In this document: piece after piece, positions 6,555-13,504 of the stretch
Layout of the letters: every line of letters begins with the position of its first letter
Numbering within the stretch: position 1 is the stretch's first letter
Virus record (IMG/VR): IMGVR_UViG_3300046657_000041
Span: 1-22,801 of that record
From: a virus
Strand: one strand, 5' to 3'
DNA length: 22,801 nucleotides
The notes under the pieces: generated by a model
Told to the model about the DNA's origin: nothing
Databases searched by the model: none
Seen by the model: only the letters and a program-made list of their open reading frames with translations
Made by a program: the position numbers and the translations under genes

Positions 6555-7099
6555 AGCGCCGTCCGAAGGGCCCGAAGCTCGAGATTGCCGAGAAGCTCCG
6601 CGCGCGCCGCGGCAAGAAGAAGACCTGGCAGCGCCGGCCGACGATGGCGCTCTGCCCCATGCCCGGCTGCGAGACGATGGTCGACCAGCCGATGTGCCCC
6701 GAGCACTGGCCGCTCGTCAGCCCCGACGTGCGCCAGGAGCTCGTCGCCGCCGTGCGCGCGCTGAAGTTCGCCGGCGGCCGCCGGCCGAAGGGCGAGCTCG
6801 GCGCGAAGGTGCTCGAGCTCTACCGCATCGCAATCACCGAGGTTCAAACCGCGCTGTACAAACGAGGTGCTGAGCATGGCTCGAAACACGTCGATGGCAA
6901 CGTCGCTGCAGTCCGTCCCCTTGTCGGTCTTCACCAAGAGCTTCCGCCCGCTGGGCAACAAGGTGGCGCTCAAGCGGCACCCGAAGGACAGCATGGCCGC
7001 GCCGGGCTCATCGCTCTACCGACCCGAGAGCAAGTTGAAGAACTCGGACAGGGCCACGGTCCTGGCGCTGGGCCCGGACTGCCGCCTGATGAAGGCTGA
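6551..7099 (+). CDS. Zinc-binding (C-x4-C-x8-C-x2-H) phage protein; C-terminal half overlaps the GroES-like gene
   Basis: ATG at 6551 overlaps the previous stop (ATGA). Residues 31-60 hold C35-x4-C40 ... C49-x2-H52 (CPMPGC then MCPEHWPLVS), the signature of a short phage zinc module usually followed by 'lp..lr..i'. Here SPDVRQELVAAVRAL follows. The first about 97 residues are convincing. From about base 6842 codon choice changes (GTT, CAA, AAA, CGA, GGT) and from 6876 the frame overlaps the GroES-like gene for 224 bases, where the other frame is clearly the coding one. The true end may be near 6873, where a TGA lies in another frame, which would require a one-base change; otherwise the C-terminal 75 residues are genuinely double-coded. 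Confidence 0.6.
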   Translation: MKRRPKGPKLEIAEKLRARRGKKKTWQRRPTMALCPMPGCETMVDQPMCPEHWPLVSPDVRQELVAAVRALKFAGGRRPKGELGAKVLELYRIAITEVQTALYKRGAEHGSKHVDGNVAAVRPLVGLHQELPPAGQQGGAQAAPEGQHGRAGLIALPTREQVEELGQGHGPGAGPGLPPDEG

Positions 7100-7220
7100 G
7101 GGTGTGAAGGTCGGCGCCACCGTCGTCGTCTCGCGCTTCGCCGACGGCGACCGCGACGTCGGCGGGGACAAGTTGATGATTCTCCCCGAGACGGAGATCA
7201 TGGCGCTCGAGGAGGGGTAA
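6876..7220 (+). CDS. GroES-like co-chaperonin (Cpn10 fold)
   Basis: 114 residues. From residue 24 the sequence follows GroES: RPLGNKVALKRHPKD (strand, cf. RPLHDRVVVKR), a loop SMAAPGSSLYRPESK (38-53) where GroES has the GroEL-binding mobile loop, then ATVLALGPDCR (60-70; cf. GEVVAVGPG), KVGATVVVSRFADGD (78-92; cf. KVGDKVLFGKY) and DKLMILPETEIMAL (98-111; cf. EEYLIMREDDILAI). The first 23 residues are an extra N-terminal extension. ATG at 6876 has CGAGG at 6863-6867; GTG at 6867 is an in-frame alternative. Phages such as T4 (gp31) use their own co-chaperonin with host GroEL to fold capsid protein, a plausible role here. The hydrophobic loop tripeptide is weak (SLY), so partner use may differ. 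Confidence 0.75.
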   Translation: MARNTSMATSLQSVPLSVFTKSFRPLGNKVALKRHPKDSMAAPGSSLYRPESKLKNSDRATVLALGPDCRLMKAEGVKVGATVVVSRFADGDRDVGGDKLMILPETEIMALEEG

Positions 7221-7225
7221 ACCCC

Positions 7226-7663
7226 ATCGGCCAGCAGTACTGCTCCTACGGTGACTGCACAGACCTCGCCCGCCGCGGGGGCTACTGCTGGACGCACTAC
7301 CGCTGGTCGCGCGACGGCACGAAGCGCGTGGAGAAGAACTCGCGCAAGAACGGCATGGAACCCTTCGAGCGCCTGTTCGAAGCCCACCTGCGTCTCGCCG
7401 ACATGACCACGAACCCGGACAGCGATCGCGCCTACGAGCGCGCGAAGGACAACTTCCGGAAGGCCGCGGTCAACTACGCCGAGCAGCTGCGCCTCGACGC
7501 GGTGAAGCACGCCCAGGAGCTCGCCTGGAAGCGCGGGAAGCAGAAGGGCCGCCCCCGCAAGCGCGGCGCCGTGAGTCGGTGGACCCGGTGGCGCCGCTCG
7601 AAATTCGCGGCGCTGTTCCGTGGTGCACACCGCTCTCAAAAAGCCAGACATATGCACCGCTGA
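7226..7663 (+). CDS. Zinc-binding protein with apparent ATC start
   Basis: The frame is open from 7100 to 7663 but its first ATG/GTG/TTG is GTG 7328, which would cut off a clear zinc module: C6-x4-C11 ... C21-x2-H24 (YCSYGDC, YCWTHYRWSRDG), a common phage C-x4-C-x9-C-x2-H signature ending in 'HY.R...DG'. The only start that keeps it is ATC at 7226, eight bases after a strong GGAGGGG (7211-7217) at the end of the GroES-like gene. Product about 145 residues. Residues 45-110 are helical and charged; the last 35 are very basic with less typical codon choice. Likely DNA/RNA-binding; no nuclease residues are seen. Confidence 0.6.
   Translation: MGQQYCSYGDCTDLARRGGYCWTHYRWSRDGTKRVEKNSRKNGMEPFERLFEAHLRLADMTTNPDSDRAYERAKDNFRKAAVNYAEQLRLDAVKHAQELAWKRGKQKGRPRKRGAVSRWTRWRRSKFAALFRGAHRSQKARHMHR
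7591..7613 (+). other. Hairpin near the 3' end of the early region
   Basis: GCGCCGC (7591-7597) and GCGGCGC (7607-7613) are perfect reverse complements around a nine-base loop TCGAAATTC. It lies in the last part of the zinc-protein frame, about 90 bases before the terminase genes, so it could attenuate early transcripts. There is no T-run. GC-rich coding DNA forms such stems by chance. Confidence 0.25.
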
Positions 7664-7701
7664 ACCGGACCTGCGCCACGGGCCGGCTTGAGCTGTAGGC
7701 C

Positions 7702-8136
7702 GTGAGCAGCGAGCAGCCCCCTGCGCCCCCGGCAAAGCCGAAGCGTCCACCCCGAACGAAGCTGAACGACCGCGAGCAGGCGTTCGCCGACGCATACCGC
7801 GGCAACAAGACCCAGGCAGCGATCGAGGCCGGTTACAGCGCGAAGAGCGCGCCCACCATCGGCTCGCGCCTGTACAAGAAAGTTCAGGTCCAGGCCGAGA
7901 TTCGACGGCAGCAGCTCGAGCGGCAGAGCGCTGCGGTGATGGACCGCGACGAGATGCAGCGGCTGTTCAGCTCGACCGCACGCGACGTGCACCTGCCCAT
8001 CCGCGAGCGCGTGAACGCGGCAGTCTGGCTCGGGAAGACTCGCGGCGACTTCAGCACCAAGCTCGAGCTCAAGGGCAACCTCACGGTGCACGACTTGGCG
8101 CGCGCCGCGATGGAGCCGGAGCCCGAGCCCGAGTGA
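7702..8136 (+). CDS. terS: Terminase small subunit
   Basis: 144 residues of the terminase small-subunit family (Terminase_2 type), which recognises phage DNA ends and hands them to the large subunit. After a Pro/Lys-rich N-terminus, residues 20-68 give the helix-turn-helix signature LNDREQAFADAY, NKTQAAIEAGYS and SRLYKKVQVQAEI. The C-terminal part LPIRERVNAAVWLGKTRGDF then LELKGNLTVHDLA and an acidic tail is usual for the family. GTG at 7702 has no strong ribosome site. The stop overlaps the large-subunit start (GTGA), the standard gene order. The 38 bases before it (7664-7701) hold no recognisable element. Confidence 0.88.
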   Translation: MSSEQPPAPPAKPKRPPRTKLNDREQAFADAYRGNKTQAAIEAGYSAKSAPTIGSRLYKKVQVQAEIRRQQLERQSAAVMDRDEMQRLFSSTARDVHLPIRERVNAAVWLGKTRGDFSTKLELKGNLTVHDLARAAMEPEPEPE

Positions 8137-9701
8137 GCGACGTCACGCCCGAGCAGCGGCGCTTCCTCGTCGAGGGCATGCGCCGGTGGCAGCACGAGCC
8201 TTGGACGTACGCGCGCCAGGTGCACGGCTTCGAGCCCGAGCCGTACCAGGACGAGTTCCTTCACGCGCTCGTCGGCCTCGACGTCGAGGGCAACCCGCTG
8301 CCCATCGACCAGGTGAAGCAGCGCCTGGCGCTCGTCGCGTGCAAGGGCCCGGGCAAGTCCGCGGTGCTGGCGATCGCGATGTGGTGGTTCAAGGTCTGCT
8401 TCCCCGACTCGAAGGTCGTCGCGACCAGCATCACCTTCCCGAACCTACAGGCGAACCTGTGGACCGAGCTCGCGGTGTGGCAGCGCCGCTCGCAGCTGCT
8501 GATGGCGGCGTACGAGCACACCGAAGAGACCATCTACGAGCGCGGCCGCAGCGACGTGTCCTTCATGCTGGCCCTGGCATGGGAGCGCAGCGCGAGCCCC
8601 GAGCAGATGGCGAACAACCTCGCCGGCCTGCACGCGAACTTCATCATGGCCGTGGCGGACGAGAGCGGCGGCATCTCTCGCGCTGCCTTCGGTGCGCTCG
8701 ACGGCGTGCTCGCGAACCACAACCCGGCCGAGGGCCGCATCGCCTACCTGCTCCAGGCGGGCAACCCGACCACGGTCAACGGGCCGCTCTACGACGCGGC
8801 GACGCGCAACCGCGCTCAGTGGTGGGTGAAGCACATCACGGCCGACCCCGATCGGCCGGATCGCGCACGGCGCGTGAGCATCGAGTGGGCGCGCGCGCAG
8901 ATTGCGATGCACCCCGGCGGCCGCGAGCACCCGTGGGTGATGGTGAACGTGCTCGGCGAGTTTCCCCCGGGCGGCGCGAACAACCTCATCGCCCTGGCCG
9001 ACTGCGAGAAGGCGAAGGCTCGGCGAGTCGACGCGGCGCTCTGGCAGCAGAGCCCTCGCATCATGGGCGTGGACCCTGCCCGCTTCGGCGACGACGAAAC
9101 GGCGCTGTGCTTCCGCCAGGGCGCGGTCATCTTCAAGTTCAAGTGGTTCAGGAACCAGGACCTGATGCAGAGCGCGGGGCAGATCGCCCTGAGCATCGAG
9201 CGGTGGAAGCCGCACGCGGTCTTCGTCGAAGTGAACGGGCTCGGCGCCGGCATCGTCGATCGCCTGGTGCAGCTGCGCTACGCGGTGACGGCCGTCGACA
9301 CGGGCTCGAAGGCGCTCGGCTTCAGCCAGGTGGAGTGGAAGCTGAAGAACCGCCGCGAGGAGTGCTGGTGGCAGCTCGAGGCCTGGCTGAAGCGCGGCTG
9401 CATCCCCGACGACTCGCAGTTCATCGCCGACATGGTCGGCCCCACCTACAAGTTCACGGCCGACAACACGATCGAGCTGGAGTCGAAGCGCGACATGAAG
9501 AAGCGCGGGCTGCCCTCGCCGAACCGCGGCGACGCTGCCGCGCTGACCTTCGCCGAACCAGTGCCACACACGGGCCTACGGTCGGTGGCGGATCGGATCG
9601 AGGAGGACCGCGTGATGCAGCAGCGCCAGCGTGGGCAGCACGGGCCGACTCCGGGCCGCGGCAACCACTACAACCCGATCGCGAAGAGGTCGAACCGGTG
9701 A
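8133..9701 (+). CDS. terL: Terminase large subunit (packaging ATPase/nuclease)
   Basis: 522 residues. It drives DNA into the prohead by ATP hydrolysis and cuts it with a C-terminal RNase H-fold nuclease. The ATPase part shows the adenine-region WTYARQVHGFEPEPYQDEF near 24-42, Walker A ACKGPGKS at 69-76 and Walker B FIMAVADE at 170-177. The nuclease part shows GVDPARFGDDET with D314, FVEVNGLGAG with E366, and NRGDAAALTF with D467, the three expected acidic positions. The last 40 residues are a basic, Gln/Gly-rich tail. GTG start overlaps the small-subunit stop; the next gene starts on its own stop. Length is normal for the family. Confidence 0.93.
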   Translation: MSDVTPEQRRFLVEGMRRWQHEPWTYARQVHGFEPEPYQDEFLHALVGLDVEGNPLPIDQVKQRLALVACKGPGKSAVLAIAMWWFKVCFPDSKVVATSITFPNLQANLWTELAVWQRRSQLLMAAYEHTEETIYERGRSDVSFMLALAWERSASPEQMANNLAGLHANFIMAVADESGGISRAAFGALDGVLANHNPAEGRIAYLLQAGNPTTVNGPLYDAATRNRAQWWVKHITADPDRPDRARRVSIEWARAQIAMHPGGREHPWVMVNVLGEFPPGGANNLIALADCEKAKARRVDAALWQQSPRIMGVDPARFGDDETALCFRQGAVIFKFKWFRNQDLMQSAGQIALSIERWKPHAVFVEVNGLGAGIVDRLVQLRYAVTAVDTGSKALGFSQVEWKLKNRREECWWQLEAWLKRGCIPDDSQFIADMVGPTYKFTADNTIELESKRDMKKRGLPSPNRGDAAALTFAEPVPHTGLRSVADRIEEDRVMQQRQRGQHGPTPGRGNHYNPIAKRSNR

Positions 9702-10144
9702 AGGTGCACCTCGAGCGCGCCACGCCGGCGCACGTGCAAACGTTTGCACAGGCCTGCCCCGGGTCCGACGAGCAGCTCGCTCGCGCCGCGGGCTACGCCG
9801 GCGTGCTCGACGCCTGCCTCGACCTGCTGAGCCGCTCGACGATGGACGCGAAGGCGCTGGTAGCCGGCGACGACGTGCTGGCGCTCGCCGGGCTCTACGC
9901 GAACCAGCACCCGGCGACGATGTGGGCGCACACCGGGCCGGGCTTCAAGGGCTTCGGCGCGCTACGCGTGGTGCGGCTGCTGGTCGACCGGTGGACGCTC
10001 GAGCACGGCGAGCTCGGCCTGGCCGTGCCCACCGACAGCGACGAGCTCGTGCGCCTGGCGTCGTTCCTGGGCTTCCAGCTCCGTGGCCCAATCCTCAACT
10101 ACAGCGGCCGGCAGTACTACTCGACGGCCCGAAAGGCGGCGTGA
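9698..10144 (+). CDS. GNAT-like / DUF2833-like phage protein
   Basis: 148 residues, GTG overlapping the terminase stop. The N-terminal KVHLERATPAHVQTFAQAC and later DVLALAGLYA, GALRVVRLLVDRWTLEHGELGLAVPTDSDELVRLASFLGFQ and QYYSTARK follow the strand-helix order of small GNAT-fold phage proteins found around terminase and virion genes in podoviruses (some annotated as acetyltransferase or internal virion protein A). The acetyl-CoA loop (Q/RxxGxG/A) is not evident, so enzymatic activity is doubtful. A 16-base perfect palindrome lies in its coding sequence at 9734-9749. A second related protein is encoded at 20398-20958. Confidence 0.65.
   Translation: MKVHLERATPAHVQTFAQACPGSDEQLARAAGYAGVLDACLDLLSRSTMDAKALVAGDDVLALAGLYANQHPATMWAHTGPGFKGFGALRVVRLLVDRWTLEHGELGLAVPTDSDELVRLASFLGFQLRGPILNYSGRQYYSTARKAA
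9734..9749. promoter_or_regulatory. 16-bp palindrome resembling a LacI/PurR-family operator
   Basis: GTGCAAACGTTTGCAC is perfectly symmetric and has the central CpG and flanks of LacI/GalR/PurR-type operators (PurR consensus core GCAAACGTTTGC). It is inside the start of a coding sequence, and about one such palindrome is expected by chance in a window of this size and composition, so a binding site is unproven. Confidence 0.2.
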
Positions 10145-10398
10145 CGATGTGCTTCCAAGGGGCCGCGACGGCGACCATCAAGAACGATGCGACGCCTCTG
10201 CAGCAGGGGCGCAACCTGGTGCAGGTGCAGAAGGAGCGCGCGGGCACGCCGGCGGACGCTCCTGACTTCTCCGACAACCTGCTGCAGGAGGCGCGGAAGC
10301 GGCAGGCGGCGCAGCTGCTGCTCAAGTCGAACCGCCGCGACGCGCTGGCCAACAACCCCGGTGCTCCGGCGCCGGTCGACTACTCGCTGCTGAAGTGA
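10141..10398 (+). CDS. Small conserved podovirus protein between terminase and portal, 85 aa
   Basis: GTG at 10141 overlaps the previous stop (GTGA); ATG at 10147 is an in-frame alternative. The protein begins TMCFQGAA, has a Gln/Asn-rich first third and an Ala/Arg/Gln-rich helix LLQEARKRQAAQLLLKSNRRDAL, then NNPGAPAPVDYSLL. Many podoviruses carry a short protein here that begins 'MC(F/G)..' and contains an Arg-rich helix with 'RR.s.l...'; this fits in position, length and style, but sequence identity cannot be judged. A minor virion or assembly role is possible. Confidence 0.65.
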   Translation: MTMCFQGAATATIKNDATPLQQGRNLVQVQKERAGTPADAPDFSDNLLQEARKRQAAQLLLKSNRRDALANNPGAPAPVDYSLLK

Positions 10399-10406
10399 GG
10401 TGACGC

Positions 10407-12140
10407 TTGGCGTCCGAGTCCTACAGCAGCGTGCAGGCCGAGACGGGCGATGCCCGTCAGCGCCTCATGCTGTCGTGGGAGTCGCTCAAGCAGCAGCGCC
10501 GCTCGTGGGAGCCGGTGTGGCGCGACCTGGTCGAGCACGTGCTGCCCGACGCGGGGCGCTTCCTCCTCAGCGACAAGCTGCGCGCCGGCGAGCGGCACGA
10601 CCTCGAAATCATCAACGGCACCCCGACGCGCGCGTGCCGCGTGCTCGCCGCCGGCATGATGGCGGGCATCACCTCGCCGGCGCGGCCGTGGTTCCGGGTG
10701 ACGACGCCGGACCCGAACCTCGCTGAGGTGGGCGGCGTGCGGCTCTGGCTCGCCGAGGTCGAGGACCGCATCCGCCAGGCCCTCGCGCGCTCGAACATCT
10801 ACAAGGTGCTGTCGAAGCTCTACTACGACCTCAGCACCTTCGGGCAGTGCCCCATCTTCGTGGAGGAGGACGCAGACGACATTCTGCGCGCCTCGCTGTA
10901 CCCCATCGGCAGCTACTGCCTCACCTCGAACGCGGCCGGTCGCGTCGACGGGCTCTGGCGCGAGTGCGGCATGACGGTGCGGCAGCTCGCCCAGCGCTTC
11001 GGCACCGCGAAGCTGTCCGCGGCCACGCGCTCGAAGGTGCGCAGCGCCGCGCGGCAGGAAGACTGGGTCGACCTGCTGCACGTCGTCACGCCGCGGGCAG
11101 CTGGTGACCGCAAGGGCTACGGCGGCCGCGGCATGCCGTGGAAGAGCTGCTGGCTCGAAATCAACGCGGCGAAGACGGACGGAATCCTCGGCGAAGGCGG
11201 CTTCGAGGAGTTCCCCGTGATGGCCCCGCGGTGGGAAACCACGGGCGAGACCGTCTACGGCGTGGGCAACCCGGGGCGCGTGGCGATCGGCGACTGCAAG
11301 CAGCTGCAGCTGATGGAGTCGCGGAAGCTGCAGCTCATCGAGAAGCTGGCGGACCCGCCGATGAACGGGCCCTCGAGCATGCGCATGGAGCGGGTGAGCT
11401 TCATGCCGGGTGACGTCAACTACGTCACCGGCGCTCAGGCCCATCAGAAGTTCGAGCCCGCGTACGAGGTGCACCCTCAGGCGCTCCCCGGCCTGCGCGA
11501 GGAGCTGCGCGCGGTGCAGGAGCGCATCAACGGCGCGTACTACGCGGACCTGTGGCTGATGTTCGCCGAGGCCGACGCCGGCCAGCCCATCACCGCGCGC
11601 GAGGTGGCCGAGCGGCACGAAGAGAAGATGCTGCAGCTCGGGCCCGTGATGGAGAACCTCGAGGACGAGCTGCTCGACCCGCTCATCGACCGGGTCTTCG
11701 GCATTCTCCTGCGGAACGGCTACCTGCCGCCGCCTCCCCCGGAGCTCGAGGGCGGGGAGCTGCGCATCGAGTACATCTCGATGATGGCCCAGGCGCAGAA
11801 GATGCTCGGCACCGCGAACATCGAGCGCGTGCTCGGCACGCTGGGCAACGTCGCCGGCGTCGACGCGTCGGTGCTCGACAACTTCGACCTGGACGAGACG
11901 ATGCGCGTGTACGCCGACAACATGGGCGTCGCGCCGAAGATTGTTCGCACGAAGCGCCAGGTCGAGCGCATCCGTGCGCAGAAGGCGCTGGCGGCGCAGC
12001 AGCAGCAGAAGGCTCAGGCCATGGCCTCCGCGGCCGAGGGCGCGGCCGTGCTCGCGAGCGCGGACATGGAGGGCCGGAACGCCCTCACGCAGCTCGTGAA
12101 GAACGCGGGCCCGGTCGTCGCGGCTCAGGCGCGGCGCTGA
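10407..12140 (+). CDS. Portal / head-to-tail connecting protein (T7 gp8-like)
   Basis: 577 residues of the bacteriophage head-to-tail connecting family, the dodecameric portal of podoviruses through which DNA enters and leaves. Early motifs RRSWEPVWRDLVEHVLPDAGRF (31-52) and CRVLAAGMMAGITSPARPWF (77-96) are typical, followed by LYYDLSTFGQCPIFVEED, GETVYGVGNPGRVAIGDCKQLQ, PPMNGPSSM and ITAREVAERHEEK, the conserved late helix. The C-terminal 60 residues are a Gln/Ala/Lys-rich helix. The start is TTG at 10407, with AGTGAGG ending six bases before it; no ATG or GTG fits in frame. It follows the terminase genes directly, as in related phages. Confidence 0.92.
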   Translation: MASESYSSVQAETGDARQRLMLSWESLKQQRRSWEPVWRDLVEHVLPDAGRFLLSDKLRAGERHDLEIINGTPTRACRVLAAGMMAGITSPARPWFRVTTPDPNLAEVGGVRLWLAEVEDRIRQALARSNIYKVLSKLYYDLSTFGQCPIFVEEDADDILRASLYPIGSYCLTSNAAGRVDGLWRECGMTVRQLAQRFGTAKLSAATRSKVRSAARQEDWVDLLHVVTPRAAGDRKGYGGRGMPWKSCWLEINAAKTDGILGEGGFEEFPVMAPRWETTGETVYGVGNPGRVAIGDCKQLQLMESRKLQLIEKLADPPMNGPSSMRMERVSFMPGDVNYVTGAQAHQKFEPAYEVHPQALPGLREELRAVQERINGAYYADLWLMFAEADAGQPITAREVAERHEEKMLQLGPVMENLEDELLDPLIDRVFGILLRNGYLPPPPPELEGGELRIEYISMMAQAQKMLGTANIERVLGTLGNVAGVDASVLDNFDLDETMRVYADNMGVAPKIVRTKRQVERIRAQKALAAQQQQKAQAMASAAEGAAVLASADMEGRNALTQLVKNAGPVVAAQARR

Positions 12141-12149
12141 CCACGGGTG

Positions 12150-12155
12150 TAGTCT
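12150..12155 (+). promoter_or_regulatory. -10-like element TAGTCT for a leaderless gene
   Basis: TAGTCT ends six bases before the ATG at 12162, which has no Shine-Dalgarno sequence. This spacing would put the transcript start at or next to the start codon. No convincing -35 is visible. Similar layouts occur before 13905 and 21008. Confidence 0.45.
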
Positions 12156-12161
12156 CAGCGC

Positions 12162-12395
12162 ATGGGCTTCCGAATCGTCGACATGGGCAGGCAGACCGTC
12201 ACCGACGCCGACGGCGCAACGTTCGAGGCGTACGTCTCGCAGATTCACTGCACGAAATGCGACGAGAAGGTCGCCGAGACGAAGGTCGATACCGCGCTCG
12301 CGGCGCTCGGCGGTGACGCGCCCGGCTTCCGCGCGGCCGAAGACCGGGCGTTCATTCGCTCGGCCGAGCAGGCTCACCGCTGCCCGAAGGGCTGA
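12162..12395 (+). CDS. 77-aa Cys-containing hypothetical protein
   Basis: ATG at 12162, probably read from a leaderless transcript. Residues 1-28 look like two strands (FRIVDMGRQTVTDADGATFEAYVSQIH). C30-x2-C33 (CTKC) and the late H72-x-C74 could hold one zinc ion. The segment between is an Ala-rich helix. It lies between the portal gene and the zinc-ribbon-duplicated gene. It has no recognised family; the separate promoter suggests it can be expressed independently of the late operon. Confidence 0.65.
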   Translation: MGFRIVDMGRQTVTDADGATFEAYVSQIHCTKCDEKVAETKVDTALAALGGDAPGFRAAEDRAFIRSAEQAHRCPKG

Positions 12396-12425
12396 GGTAC
12401 GTTCGCGCGCGGGAGAACCGCACGC

Positions 12426-13445
12426 ATGAGCACCGAGAACGTCTGGAATGAGGCGCGGCTGCTGCGCGAGGTGGTGGCCGCGGTCATCAACCACCTGGCC
12501 GCCGGCGGGCACGTGGTGCGGAACGACCGGTTCTTCAAAGACCTGCGCCGCGTGCATCGCGAGTCGCGCGACCTGCAGCAGCGCATAGAGCAACACCCCG
12601 AGTACCGCCAGCTGGCACACTGGCAGAACGTCGCCTGCTGCATGGCGTTCTTCGCCGGCCTGATGCAGGGGAAGATGCAGGGCACCTGGTTGACGGTGCT
12701 CGACTCGCTGCTCGAGGTCGGCGGGGAGCAGGTGACGTCGTTCGCGATTTCGATCGCAACCGAGCTCGGCATCGAACTGCGCGAGTCGCACGACGGCGGG
12801 AAGAGCTGGGTGCCGATGCGTGAGTTCCGGCTGCAGCTTGAGCAGATACGAGACGACGAACTCTTCCGCGAGCTCCAGCGCCGCGGCTACCGGTACCGCG
12901 ACGGCGTGCTCGAGAAGCTGCAGTCCTCGGGGGTGATGCCGCGCGAGCCGTTCACGCCGGCCGCCGGCGAGCGTGTTGTGCACCTGCTCGTGCGCGATCC
13001 GGCCTTCCGCGAACGCGTCGCATGCGGCGCCGCGGGGTGGCCGCACCTGGCCCGCACGCAGAACCGCCAGGACGTGACCTGTGGGGCGTGCCGCATCTGG
13101 TCGGAGCCGCGGCAGCCAACGCTGCTCGATCACCTCGAGGCCGCCGAGGGGCGCACCGATCCCGCGGTCGCCGCGGTGATCGAGCAGCTTGCGCAGCAGG
13201 TCCCGCCCGACCTGGAAGACGAGGCACGGCGCGAACGAACACGACGTACCCCCGTGCTCGAGCAGACCGACGCCGCCGCGGTGCACGCCGAGCTCTACAA
13301 CCCGGACCGCAACGTGCCCCAGACGCTGTGCGGCGCCACGGGGCGCACGGCCCCGCCGCGTGCTGGGGTCGCGATCACGTGCCGCGTGTGCCTCGCGAGG
13401 CTCGGCTCGAGCACCCCGGTGGCGTCGCGCCCGTTCGCGCCCTGA
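12426..13445 (+). CDS. 339-aa hypothetical protein with two C-terminal zinc-ribbon-like repeats
   Basis: ATG with GGGAGA at 12411-12416 in the recurrent leader; a TACGTT (12398-12403) could be a -10. The N-terminal 160 residues are mostly helical with an aliphatic stretch VACCMAFFAGLMQGKMQGTWLTVLDSLL (69-96). The C-terminal half carries two copies of one motif: H186 ... C200-G ... C219-x2-C222 and H287 ... C302-G ... C319-x2-C322, the 'VH......lCG.....vTC..C' pattern of small zinc ribbons in phage and actinobacterial proteins. They are separated by a charged, Pro-containing linker. The function is unknown. Position after the portal but before the non-coding block suggests an accessory gene. 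Confidence 0.7.
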   Translation: MSTENVWNEARLLREVVAAVINHLAAGGHVVRNDRFFKDLRRVHRESRDLQQRIEQHPEYRQLAHWQNVACCMAFFAGLMQGKMQGTWLTVLDSLLEVGGEQVTSFAISIATELGIELRESHDGGKSWVPMREFRLQLEQIRDDELFRELQRRGYRYRDGVLEKLQSSGVMPREPFTPAAGERVVHLLVRDPAFRERVACGAAGWPHLARTQNRQDVTCGACRIWSEPRQPTLLDHLEAAEGRTDPAVAAVIEQLAQQVPPDLEDEARRERTRRTPVLEQTDAAAVHAELYNPDRNVPQTLCGATGRTAPPRAGVAITCRVCLARLGSSTPVASRPFAP

Positions 13446-13470
13446 CGCAACCCCGCGAACCGTCGAGCCG

Positions 13471-13499
13471 TGATCCGCGGATCAGACCACGGTCGTGGT
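13471..13499. repeat. Two adjacent perfect 14-bp palindromes
   Basis: TGATCCGCGGATCA (13471-13484) and ACCACGGTCGTGGT (13486-13499) are each exactly symmetric and are one base apart, 25 bases after the stop of the zinc-ribbon protein gene. They could form tandem hairpins in RNA or two dimer-binding sites in DNA. There is no T-run, so an intrinsic terminator is not indicated. Confidence 0.6.
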
Positions 13500-13504
13500 G
13501 CCAG

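Noticed and set aside
7560-7701. Possible tRNA or late promoter before the terminase genes
   Set aside because: No T-loop GGTTCRA pattern or cloverleaf, and no -10/-35 pair; only a short hairpin inside the preceding frame.
10380-13286. 968-codon minus-strand open frame opposite the portal
   Set aside because: It spans several well-supported plus-strand genes and has an Arg/His/Leu/Val-rich composition typical of antisense frames.
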